Source of the DNA: an uncultured bacterium
Lineage (GTDB): Bacteria > Patescibacteriota > Minisyncoccia > Phycocordibacterales > Phycocordibacteraceae
Assembly (NCBI GenBank): GCA_943914435.1
Contig: CALUBY010000040.1
Coordinates: forward strand, 1 to 7,031
Direction: 5' to 3'
DNA: 7,031 nt
Every line of letters begins with the position of its first letter. Within the stretch, counting starts at the first letter, position 1. Below, one piece after another: positions 1 to 4,816 of the stretch. The translations under genes and the position numbers were made by a program. The notes beneath the pieces are model-generated. The model saw only the letters and a program-made list of their open reading frames with translations. It had not been told where the DNA came from and made no database searches.

Positions 1-136
1 CCCTTCGCTCGTCGAGTGTCTTGATCACTGGCTTATACAGAAACCAGGTGAGCGCAGCAAAGAGCACGCCGAAGTTGACCACCTGCGCGAGAAGCAGTTT
101 CCAGTCTATGCCAAATGTTGCGAAAAGCTGGTCCAT
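1..136 (-). CDS. atpF: F0F1 ATP synthase subunit b, N-terminal part (cut by window edge)
   Basis: Subunit b is the membrane-anchored peripheral stalk that holds F1 static against the rotating c-ring. Only the first 45 residues are present. They start MDQLFATFGIDWKLLLAQVV, followed by a hydrophobic helix (about residues 14-34) ending in FLYKPVIKTLDERR. This is the usual b-subunit pattern of one N-terminal membrane helix, then a 'kPi...ldeR' junction into the long cytoplasmic helix. The gene follows atpE by 17 bases on the same strand, in the conserved order a-c-b. No clear Shine-Dalgarno site precedes the ATG at 136. The identity rests on the motif and on position; the rest of the stalk lies outside the window. 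Confidence 0.93.
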   Translation of the reverse strand, partial: MDQLFATFGIDWKLLLAQVVNFGVLFAALTWFLYKPVIKTLDERR

Positions 137-153
137 ACGGTGCCGTGCCGCGC

Positions 154-381
154 TTAAACGAAGCGGATGATGAACGAAACAACGATCGCGAGAATACCGA
201 GCGCCTCAGCGAACACGATTGCAAGAATCATGTTCGATACCACCTTACCTGATGCTTCTGGGTTACGACCGATAGCTTCCATAGCCTTGCTTCCGATCAT
301 ACCGATACCGATAGCCGGTCCAAAGACACCGAGACCTGCGGCAATCGCCATAGCGAATAGCTGTGCTGATTCCATTTCCAT
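154..381 (-). CDS. atpE: F0F1 ATP synthase subunit c (proton-binding ring protein)
   Basis: This 75-residue hairpin protein forms the rotating F0 ring. Helix 1 (about residues 6-34) carries the glycine-rich packing pattern (GLGVFGPAIGIGMIG). The polar loop has R39-N40-P41, equivalent to the common RQP loop that contacts F1. Helix 2 carries the ion-binding carboxylate E59 within AIVFAEALGILAIVV. The positions that supply Na+ ligands in sodium c-subunits are not polar here: I26 stands where those rings have Gln, and A60 follows the Glu instead of Ser or Thr. That points to proton coupling, by inference from the known Ilyobacter-type signature. P22 inside helix 1 would kink it. The ATG at 381 has no nearby Shine-Dalgarno site; an in-frame ATG two codons on (375) is an alternative start. 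Confidence 0.96.
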   Translation of the reverse strand: MEMESAQLFAMAIAAGLGVFGPAIGIGMIGSKAMEAIGRNPEASGKVVSNMILAIVFAEALGILAIVVSFIIRFV

Positions 382-404
382 GTTTTACGTATTACTTAAA
401 TAAT

Positions 405-419
405 GCTCCATCCCGGAGC
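405..419 (-). other. Intercistronic hairpin before atpE
   Basis: On the minus-strand RNA, GCTCC-GGGAT-GGAGC forms a perfect 5-bp stem with a 5-nt loop, followed by AUUAUUU. It lies 24 bases before the atpE start. The short U-containing tail could make it a leaky attenuator, or it could be an RNA stability element. The hairpin is seen in the sequence; the role is inference. Confidence 0.4.
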
Positions 420-430
420 CGCATCGAGAC

Positions 431-448
431 GCGAGCCTAGTGGCTCGC
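431..448 (-). other. Hairpin spanning the atpB stop codon
   Basis: GCGAGCC-ACTA-GGCTCGC (minus strand) is a perfect 7-bp GC-rich stem with a 4-nt loop, and the atpB stop codon (437-439) sits at the loop edge. It lacks a U-tract, so it is not a terminator. It could slow ribosomes or protect the 3' end of the atpB message, and with the second hairpin at 405-419 it fills most of the 55-base gap to atpE. Confidence 0.5.
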
Positions 449-1276
449 TTCCCCATGCGGTTCCATGACAGCAAGCTTGATGAAGAACAGGGTGAGCATC
501 GAGAACACCACTGCCTGTATGAATCCAACGAATACCTCGAACGCCATCAACGGTACCGGCAGGAAGAAGGCAAGGAAGAACCCGACCACCACAAGCATCA
601 CCTCGCCTGCAAAGATGTTTCCGAAAAGACGGAATGAGAACGAAATGAGTCGACCGATGTTTGAGGCCAACTCAATGATTCCCACGGCAAAATTCACCGG
701 TGAACTGAAATTAACATATTTTCCTGCGTATTTGAAAAAACCAAGGATAACGATGCCGGCAATCTCAATGGCCATGAACGCGATAATCGCGAGCGCGAGC
801 GTCATGTTTAAGTCTGCTGCAGGGGCTCGCAGAAGAGGAATATCGGTACCAAGATACTCAATAAGGATAGAACCTACGCCCGGCACAAAGGCGAGTTCGT
901 TTGCGACCAGCAAGAAAAGGAAGATGGTCATAATGAGCGGGAAGAACACTCGTGCAAGCTTCTCGCTTTCGAGTGTCTCGGTCATGTAATCGAGTACTCC
1001 CTCAAAGAGCATCTCCACACCTGCCTGAAGCTTCCCCGGGATCATTGCAATCTTCTTTCGGAAGTAGAGTGCGAACCCAATCAAAAGAGCGCTCGTGATG
1101 AATGTCATCACGAGCGAATTAGTAATAGGGAATCCAAAAAAGCTTCCAATCTGCTCTGCCTTAAGGACTACGTGGATGCCGGTGCCGTGTGCAGCGTCAT
1201 CCGTGGCCGCGTGAGCGATACCCGTCCCGAGTAGCGTATTGAAAAATGACCCTATCTGGGCCAGTACCCCTGTCAT
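437..1276 (-). CDS. atpB: F0F1 ATP synthase subunit a (proton channel)
   Basis: Subunit a forms the proton half-channels beside the c-ring. With the ATG at 1276 it has 279 residues. The family's hallmarks are present in order: ADLNMTLALA (about 154-163), the helix with the essential arginine in SFRLFGNIFAGEVM (R216, the counterpart of E. coli R210, with E225 matching E. coli E219), and a C-terminal helix FVGFIQAVVFSMLTLFFIKLA (Q254, like E. coli Q252). An upstream in-frame GTG at 1297 would add seven residues, but it lies inside the predicted promoter. A TGC-TACACT extended -10 ends six bases before the ATG, which favours 1276 and a leaderless message. The first about 24 residues end in AHA-A and resemble a signal peptide without positive charges. 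No atpI gene precedes it. Confidence 0.96.
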   Translation of the reverse strand: MTGVLAQIGSFFNTLLGTGIAHAATDDAAHGTGIHVVLKAEQIGSFFGFPITNSLVMTFITSALLIGFALYFRKKIAMIPGKLQAGVEMLFEGVLDYMTETLESEKLARVFFPLIMTIFLFLLVANELAFVPGVGSILIEYLGTDIPLLRAPAADLNMTLALAIIAFMAIEIAGIVILGFFKYAGKYVNFSSPVNFAVGIIELASNIGRLISFSFRLFGNIFAGEVMLVVVGFFLAFFLPVPLMAFEVFVGFIQAVVFSMLTLFFIKLAVMEPHGEASH

Positions 1277-1282
1277 GCAAAT

Positions 1283-1311
1283 AGTGTAGCAGAGCACCCC
1301 TAGATAAACAA
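1283..1311 (-). promoter_or_regulatory. Predicted promoter of the atp operon (leaderless)
   Basis: The minus strand reads TTGTTT (1306-1311), 17 bases, then TACACT (1283-1288), preceded by TGC as in an extended -10. Six bases (ATTTGC) separate the -10 from the ATG at 1276, so the expected first base of the RNA is the A of the start codon. Spacing and extended -10 are good; the -35 is weak. Confidence 0.6.
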
Positions 1312-1312
1312 A

Positions 1313-1414
1313 ATGTGGTCACTGGGACGCTATATATTTCTTTAACCTGCAGGACTAGAACTTCTACTGTGGATATCATTGACCCTTCAAAATTTGGGGG
1401 TATAATGACCACAT
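1313..1414. repeat. 9-bp inverted repeat linking the divergent promoters
   Basis: ATGTGGTCA at 1313-1321 and its exact reverse complement TGACCACAT at 1406-1414. The left arm sits directly upstream of the atpB -35 box. The right arm starts on the last base of the plus-strand -10 box and covers its predicted start site. The placement suggests possible operator half-sites, but nine bases could match by chance. Confidence 0.4.
1379..1406 (+). promoter_or_regulatory. Near-consensus sigma70-type promoter with no gene behind it
   Basis: TTGACC (1379-1384, five of six consensus bases), a 16-base spacer, and a perfect TATAAT (1401-1406). Transcription should start near 1413 and runs straight into the terminator at 1422-1468. 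It is the best promoter match in the window, yet no plus-strand gene follows. It is divergent from the atpB promoter. Confidence 0.7.
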
Positions 1415-1466
1415 CACCACGAAAAGGACCCTTATGCGGCTCGTCCGCATCGGGGGCCTTTTTATT
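1413..1466 (+). ncRNA. Candidate very short RNA (about 55 nt) made of a leader and terminator hairpin
   Basis: This is inferred only from a strong promoter (1379-1406) and a strong intrinsic terminator (1422-1468) on the same strand. The product would have about 9 unpaired 5' bases (from ATCACCACG), then the long hairpin and U-tail. It matches no RNA family I recognise. Its 3' end overlaps the end of the NYN gene on the other strand by a few bases, so read-through RNA would be antisense to that mRNA. Confidence 0.35.
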
Positions 1467-1468
1467 TT
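1422..1468 (+). terminator. Strong intrinsic terminator, probably bidirectional
   Basis: The perfect inner stem ATGCGG/CCGCAT (1434-1439 with 1445-1450, loop CTCGT) is extended outward. After one mismatch and one wobble come CCC/GGG, one A-G mismatch, GG/CC and AAAA/TTTT, and TTTTTATTTT follows. On the minus strand it starts right after the NYN stop codon and ends in TTTTC, so it can also end NYN transcripts and insulate the atp operon. Confidence 0.8.
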
Positions 1469-1962
1469 AGTTCAAGAAGTTTCCGCTGATCGTTAATATA
1501 TGCAATAGGCGCATTTGTGCGCTTCAAGAGAATTGAACATTTCTTCGCGGGTGCCGGAGAAAGGATTCCTAGGAACTGATCACGAGTTTGAAGCTTCTTT
1601 ACGAGCGGAGCATAATCGCCATCACTTGAAACAAGCAGGGCTTTCTCCAGCTTCCTTTCATATGCATCATCTATTGCCTGCATAATGAGGTCAGTATCGC
1701 AATTTCCCTTAGGAACACCGGTTCCTTGATAAATGACTTCCTTGAAGACGATAGTAAATCCACACTGCTGAAAGTACGTATACAAATCTTTGTACTTCGG
1801 TATGAGACCTATGAAAATGTAGGCGTGCTCAATCTTGTATTTATCCTTGAGCCATACTCTGAATTTCTTATAGTCCAATTTCCAATGCAGATCACGCATT
1901 GCTCTATCAAGATTCGCAGCATCAATGTACGCAATATTCACTTTAACTGCTTCGGGTTCCAT
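1462..1962 (-). CDS. NYN-domain (LabA/DUF88-type) predicted ribonuclease
   Basis: A 166-residue single-domain protein of the PIN-like NYN superfamily, whose members use acidic residues to bind metal and cut RNA. The expected acidic motifs are present: YIDAANL near the N-terminus (D14, N17), KGNCDTDLIMQAI in the middle (K85, D89, D91), and the SSDGDYAPLV motif (D114, D116) after strand ALLV. There is no extra DNA- or RNA-binding domain, so the target is unknown. A TTG one codon upstream (1965) is possible, but the ATG at 1962 fits an extended -10 (TGC-TAAAAT) that ends six bases before it. The gene sits 85 bases after a tRNA-Ala gene on the same strand and ends directly against a terminator. 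The family call is firm; the cellular role is not known. Confidence 0.9.
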   Translation of the reverse strand: MEPEAVKVNIAYIDAANLDRAMRDLHWKLDYKKFRVWLKDKYKIEHAYIFIGLIPKYKDLYTYFQQCGFTIVFKEVIYQGTGVPKGNCDTDLIMQAIDDAYERKLEKALLVSSDGDYAPLVKKLQTRDQFLGILSPAPAKKCSILLKRTNAPIAYINDQRKLLELK

Positions 1963-1968
1963 CAAACT

Positions 1969-1977
1969 ATTTTAGCA
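1969..1977 (-). promoter_or_regulatory. Extended -10 element of the NYN gene (leaderless)
   Basis: TGC-TAAAAT on the minus strand, followed by six bases (AGTTTG) and the ATG at 1962. No good -35 is visible at 16-18 bases, which is tolerable for an extended -10. The layout is the same as at atpB. Confidence 0.5.
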
Positions 1978-2013
1978 TTTACTTCCCTCGTAGAATCCAT
2001 CTCGAGCAATACA

Positions 2014-2037
2014 CAAAAACACATTCCTTGATGTTGT
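2014..2037 (-). terminator. Weak terminator candidate after tRNA-Ala
   Basis: The minus strand downstream of the tRNA has a short bulged stem (ACA-A-CAT paired with ATG-TGT, loop CAAGGA) followed directly by TTTTTG. The stem is only about six pairs and AT-rich, so termination may be partial. Confidence 0.3.
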
Positions 2038-2047
2038 GAACAAAATG

Positions 2048-2120
2048 TGGACCCAAGGAGACTCGAACTCCTCACCTCTTCCATGCCATGGAAGCGCTCT
2101 ACCGGATGAGCTATGGGCCC
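2048..2120 (-). tRNA. tRNA-Ala, anticodon GGC
   Basis: This 73-base gene folds fully. The acceptor stem is GGGCCCA with TGGGTCC, the D-arm GCTC/GAGC, the anticodon stem CTTCC/GGAAG around loop ATGGCAT (anticodon GGC, reading GCC and GCU), the variable loop AGGTG, and the T-arm AGGAG/CTCCT with loop TTCGAGT. The acceptor stem has the G3-U70 wobble pair that identifies alanine tRNAs to AlaRS, and the discriminator base is A73. The next bases are CAT, so the CCA end is not encoded and must be added by a CCA-adding enzyme. Its own promoter lies at 2132-2160. Confidence 0.97.
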
Positions 2121-2131
2121 GTATACGTAAC

Positions 2132-2160
2132 AGTGTACCTAACCCGAGACGGTCGCACAA
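2132..2160 (-). promoter_or_regulatory. Promoter of tRNA-Ala
   Basis: The minus strand reads TTGTGC (2155-2160), 17 bases, then TACACT (2132-2137). The predicted start is near 2125, a few bases before the mature 5' end at 2120, leaving a short leader for RNase P. The -10 hexamer is identical to that of atpB. Confidence 0.55.
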
Positions 2161-2175
2161 AACCCAGAAAGGACG

Positions 2176-2718
2176 TTATTTCCCTTTTTTAAGAGTCTCA
2201 AGATCAGCGAGTACCCGCGCCACATCCTTAGTGAGCTGCTCAAGGGTATCCTCAGTGCTTTGCTTCTTGGTCTTTGGCTTCGGCTTCGATGCTTTCTCCT
2301 TAGGCTCGTCATCATCTTCTTCGTTGAGCTCTTCCACATCCTCCTGAATCTCATCAATGTCTTCGCTAATCTCTTCAATGTCCTCAGAGATTTCTTCAAG
2401 GTCTTCTTGAATGTCTTCCATATCTTCTCCGAGCTCTTCAATGTCCTCAGAGATTTCATCGATATCCTCCTCAACATCACGGAGGGACTGCGTGTTCCGG
2501 TTAACCGTTATCTGAATGAAGATGGCGAGGTAAATGGCTTCAAGCGAGACGAGTGTCGTGAGCACAAGAAGCATGGTCTCCCATGAGAGAATGCCAACAA
2601 CAGCAAGAGCAAAGAAGGCCGTAAATCCTATAGTGTGAACAATGAGAGAGCCAGTTGAGCCAAGTGCCGCTACCGCACGTTCAACGCCGGTAGGTTTTTG
2701 TGGAGTAGTTGAGCGCAT
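2176..2718 (-). CDS. DUF1003-like two-helix membrane protein with acidic coiled-coil tail
   Basis: 180 residues. Two membrane helices (about 25-44 and 48-70) carry the pattern LLVLTTLVSLEAIYLAIFI followed by NRN, which resembles the SLEAI...QNR signature of DUF1003 proteins, a family of unknown function. Residues 81-137 are a very acidic helix built from heptads of the type EDIEEIS, with I or L/V recurring, so it probably forms a coiled coil in the cytoplasm. Two 21-residue units (88-108 and 109-129) are near copies. A basic stretch (KASKPKPKTKK, about 142-152) and a short final helix follow. The charge split (acidic coil, then basic linker) may allow self-association or metal binding, but that is speculation. 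A TGG-TACGGT element 7 bases before the ATG supports this start. The membrane-domain family call is moderate. Confidence 0.85.
   Translation of the reverse strand: MRSTTPQKPTGVERAVAALGSTGSLIVHTIGFTAFFALAVVGILSWETMLLVLTTLVSLEAIYLAIFIQITVNRNTQSLRDVEEDIDEISEDIEELGEDMEDIQEDLEEISEDIEEISEDIDEIQEDVEELNEEDDDEPKEKASKPKPKTKKQSTEDTLEQLTKDVARVLADLETLKKGK
2371..2457 (-). repeat. 24-bp exact direct repeat, period 63 bp, inside the coiled-coil region
   Basis: An identical 24-base string occurs at 2371-2394 and 2434-2457, exactly 63 bases (21 codons, three heptads) apart. It encodes the shared start of the two 21-residue acidic units. Identity at DNA level suggests a fairly recent tandem duplication or slippage, not only selection on the heptads. 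Confidence 0.85.
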
Positions 2719-2725
2719 CTCTTTG

Positions 2726-2755
2726 ACCGTACCACTGGCGCGCCTGCATTGTCGA
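2726..2755 (-). promoter_or_regulatory. Possible promoter of the DUF1003-like gene
   Basis: The minus strand reads TCGACA (2750-2755, five of six), 18 bases, then TACGGT (2726-2731, three of six) preceded by TGG. Seven bases separate it from the ATG at 2718. The -10 is poor, so this call is tentative. Confidence 0.4.
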
Positions 2756-2803
2756 GCGTTCTGTTGTTCTCAACGATGGGTTTTCTTGCAGGGCGTTCAT
2801 GGC

Positions 2804-2809
2804 TACAAT
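2804..2809 (+). promoter_or_regulatory. -10 element for mltG
   Basis: TACAAT (five of six) at 2804-2809 predicts a start near 2816. An ATG at 2817 would then be leaderless, and the ATG at 2844 would have a 28-base leader with a Shine-Dalgarno site. The -35 region (around TTTTCT, 2781-2786) is weak. Confidence 0.5.
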
Positions 2810-2830
2810 ACATAAAATGGCAACAACACC

Positions 2831-2837
2831 GAGGAGG
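2831..2837 (+). promoter_or_regulatory. Strong Shine-Dalgarno site of mltG
   Basis: GAGGAGG lies six bases before the ATG at 2844. It is the clearest ribosome binding site seen in this window and decides the start chosen for mltG. Confidence 0.65.
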
Positions 2838-2843
2838 CCGCTC

Positions 2844-3878
2844 ATGCCTCATCAATTCCCTTCAATCAAGAAGCGACGTCGTGCGCCTATGGATATTCGT
2901 GCAGCGGGTTCAGGCATTGTCGCCCTCCTTCTTATAGGGCTTGGGGTCCTCTCCCTTCCAAGTGTTCTTAAGAATGAGATTCGTGTTGCTGAGCTGCAGG
3001 CACCTCAGAAGCCCCCTTTCCCCGTTACGGTTGATCCCTTGAACGAAATCATCATTGATGACCCTGCCGTTGATGCGCTCTTTGGTGAATCAAGTCAGGC
3101 GCTTGAAGCAAGTGCGTCTCTCGCCGCAACCGCCCTTACCTGGGTTGCAAACGCGGTGACCTCTATTCCTGGCTATGCGCAGATTGCTGGTAGTGACATC
3201 GTCTTTGTGCACATTCAGTCAGGATACCGAGAAGAAGAAGTGGCTCGCGCCTTTGGTGTGGCACTTGGATGGACCGCCGCCGAACAAACAGCCTTTCTAA
3301 AGCAGGTGAAGTCCACCAATCCTGAGATTAGCGAAGGGGAGTTTGTGCCGGGCACCTATATGCTTAGTTCCGCTGCCAAAGGTTCCTATATCCAGGAACT
3401 TCTTGCTGACCGCTATGAGCGAGACATTGCCTCTCGCTATAGCCCCGAAGCAGAGCGTGCACTTCCCCTTGAAGACGCACTTACCATAGCTTCCCTCCTC
3501 CAGCGCGAGACGCGTGACCCTTCAGAAATGCGTCTTATTTCCGGCATTATTTGGAACCGTCTATGGGCGGGCATGAACCTGCAGATTGACGCCACCCTTC
3601 AGTACGCCAAAGCAAATAATGGCGGAACCAAATCCTGGTGGCCGGTCCCACGACCCGAGGACAAATACATCGACTCTCCGTACAACACCTATCAGAACAA
3701 GGGACTTCCTCCAGCTCCTATATCAAACCCTTCCACAGAAGCCATCCTTGCCGCCCTTAATCCAAAGAAGACTGACTGTCTCTTCTACTTCCATGACCGA
3801 AGGGGTGAAATGTTCTGTTCTCCCGACTACGAGGGTCACGTGAGCGCACTTAAGAGGTCATACGGGCAAGGCCGATAA
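2844..3878 (+). CDS. mltG: Endolytic murein transglycosylase (YceG/MltG family)
   Basis: MltG cuts nascent glycan strands in the periplasm or at the outer face of the membrane and so sets peptidoglycan chain length. The 344-residue protein starts with a basic cytoplasmic tail (KKRRR), a single membrane anchor (about 23-42) and a spacer, then a LysM-like region starting at about 118 (DIVFVHIQSGYREEEVARAF). The catalytic domain shows the expected glutamate in LLQRETRDPSEM (E222), then IIWNRL, MNLQIDATLQY, SPYNTYQNKGLPPAPISNP and the end motif LFYFHDRRGEMFCS. Length is typical of the family. In-frame ATGs at 2817 and 2799 would extend it by 9 or 15 residues. 2799 lies upstream of the predicted transcript start and is unlikely; 2817 is a real rival. 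It is divergent from the DUF1003-like gene and convergent with tspO. Confidence 0.95.
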   Translation: MPHQFPSIKKRRRAPMDIRAAGSGIVALLLIGLGVLSLPSVLKNEIRVAELQAPQKPPFPVTVDPLNEIIIDDPAVDALFGESSQALEASASLAATALTWVANAVTSIPGYAQIAGSDIVFVHIQSGYREEEVARAFGVALGWTAAEQTAFLKQVKSTNPEISEGEFVPGTYMLSSAAKGSYIQELLADRYERDIASRYSPEAERALPLEDALTIASLLQRETRDPSEMRLISGIIWNRLWAGMNLQIDATLQYAKANNGGTKSWWPVPRPEDKYIDSPYNTYQNKGLPPAPISNPSTEAILAALNPKKTDCLFYFHDRRGEMFCSPDYEGHVSALKRSYGQGR

Positions 3879-3909
3879 CAAAAAGCGCTCGTATAGAGCG
3901 CTTTTTGTT
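3877..3909. terminator. Bidirectional terminator between mltG and tspO
   Basis: A perfect 14-bp stem (AACAAAAAGCGCTC, 3877-3890, with 3896-3909) and a 5-base loop GTATA. The AAAAA and TTTTT tracts flank the GC core GCGCTC/GAGCGC, so it works as an intrinsic terminator in both directions. The mltG stop codon (TAA, 3876-3878) overlaps the left arm. Confidence 0.92.
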
Positions 3910-3926
3910 TGTGTTCGACTCGAGAG

Positions 3927-4397
3927 TTAATTCAAGACCAGTATCGCGAGGTTTAGGGTCGACGCATACAGCGTCCAGAGGAGATACGGCACTAAGAGCC
4001 ATGCGGCTAGGCGCGAGTGCGTCGAGAACAGTCGGATAAGGGTAGCGATGAGCGCAATCAGCAGAAGAATAACAATGAACGCGAGCAGTACCTCCTGCAA
4101 AGAGAAGAAGGCAATGGACCAAAACGCATTCACGAGCAAATGAGCGAGGAACAGCCACAGCACGAGTGTTTTTCCTAATTGCTTTGAACGGGACACCAAG
4201 AATGCGGCCGTTCCCATGAGCACGTAGAGCGTCGTCCATACGGGCCCGAATACCCAGTTTGGTGGATTCCAGAATGGCTTTTCAAGGAGCGGATACCAGG
4301 TCTGAAGACTGTCTCCCATAAACGCCATGCCAATGAGTCCCGCCGAGAGCGAGGCCGCTACGAAGAACACGAGCGTGGCAATAGATCGAATCGTCAT
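3927..4397 (-). CDS. tspO: TspO/MBR family membrane protein (tryptophan-rich sensory protein)
   Basis: TspO proteins are five-helix membrane proteins that bind porphyrins and other hydrophobic ligands and are linked to stress and tetrapyrrole responses. The 156-residue protein has the family's signature, W34-Y35-P and then KPFWNPPNWVFGPVWTTLY (40-58), N90 and W93 in the NAFWSIAFF helix, and the last-helix pattern VPYLLWTLYASTLNLAILVLN at the C-terminus. Five hydrophobic segments are visible and the length is normal. The start at 4397 lies one base after the stop of the upstream DUF2177 gene (TAG-T-ATG), which implies translational coupling. An earlier in-frame ATG at 4427 would overlap that gene and add ten polar residues. 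It is the last gene of the Nudix-DUF2177-TspO set. Its physiological ligand is unknown. Confidence 0.94.
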   Translation of the reverse strand: MTIRSIATLVFFVAASLSAGLIGMAFMGDSLQTWYPLLEKPFWNPPNWVFGPVWTTLYVLMGTAAFLVSRSKQLGKTLVLWLFLAHLLVNAFWSIAFFSLQEVLLAFIVILLLIALIATLIRLFSTHSRLAAWLLVPYLLWTLYASTLNLAILVLN

Positions 4398-4398
4398 A

Positions 4399-4806
4399 CT
4401 AGTAGCCAAGGAATGTCGTAGCGACAAGATACGTAATACCTGCGCTTACCGCCGTGAAGAACATACCCCAGACAAGATCAACCAAGGTCACCGTTAGAGG
4501 CCAGCCCTTCAGGGTTGCGAGGTTTGAGAGGTCATACGCCGCGTATGCCGCAAGCCCAAAGAACGCTGCCGTGAGAAGCACCCGAACGAGTGAAGCATTT
4601 GCAGCAAGCGCGGGACTAATCACAAAGAATATAAGAGCGAAGGCAAAGATGACATAGAAGACAATCGCTGCAGGCCATACCACATCAGGACGAAGCATTG
4701 AGCCAAGCTGTGCTTTATAGAATCCTGCACCAATAACACCAATCCATAGAAGATCGATAACGAGCATCACCGGAAGGAGAACCGCCGCAAGTACAAGTGT
4801 TTGCAT
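4399..4806 (-). CDS. DUF2177 family membrane protein
   Basis: A 135-residue protein with four hydrophobic segments and the DUF2177 layout: LDLLWIGVIGAGFYKAQLG-like start (IDLLWIGVIG, then FYKAQLGSML), a central FYVIFAFALIFFVISPAL helix, and the family hallmark YAAYDLSNLATLKGWPL followed by VDLVWGMFFTAVS. The biochemical function of this family is not established. Longer starts are open in frame up to 4929 but would overlap the Nudix gene in a polar, unrelated-looking extension; the ATG at 4806 begins just before the first membrane helix and lies 10 bases after the Nudix stop. It is translationally coupled to tspO downstream. The charged or polar residues within the helices (D-LW, YDL-N, VDL-W) suggest a functional core, not just an anchor. 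Confidence 0.88.
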   Translation of the reverse strand: MQTLVLAAVLLPVMLVIDLLWIGVIGAGFYKAQLGSMLRPDVVWPAAIVFYVIFAFALIFFVISPALAANASLVRVLLTAAFFGLAAYAAYDLSNLATLKGWPLTVTLVDLVWGMFFTAVSAGITYLVATTFLGY

Positions 4807-4816
4807 AGAGTGATAC

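Noticed and set aside
465..989. A long open frame (174 codons) on the plus strand across atpB.
   Set aside because: It is antisense to a clear ATP synthase subunit a gene and its product has no membrane or domain pattern.
1405..1470. A 21-codon plus-strand frame starting at the ATG within TATAATG.
   Set aside because: Its ATG overlaps the -10 box, so it would lie upstream of the transcript start, and most of the frame is the terminator hairpin.
1307..2050. The 12-mer AACAAAATGTGG at 1307-1318 and again at 2039-2050.
   Set aside because: One or two shared 12-mers are expected by chance in 7 kb, and the second copy runs into the tRNA 3' end.
2260..2586. A plus-strand frame rich in Leu and Phe opposite the DUF1003-like gene.
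   Set aside because: It is a by-product of the acidic repeat read on the other strand (GAA/GAT codons become Phe, Leu and Ile codons).
2737..2744. The palindrome GGCGCGCC between the DUF1003-like gene and mltG.
   Set aside because: A single 8-base GC palindrome with no partner or motif context; it lies in a promoter spacer and gives no functional evidence.
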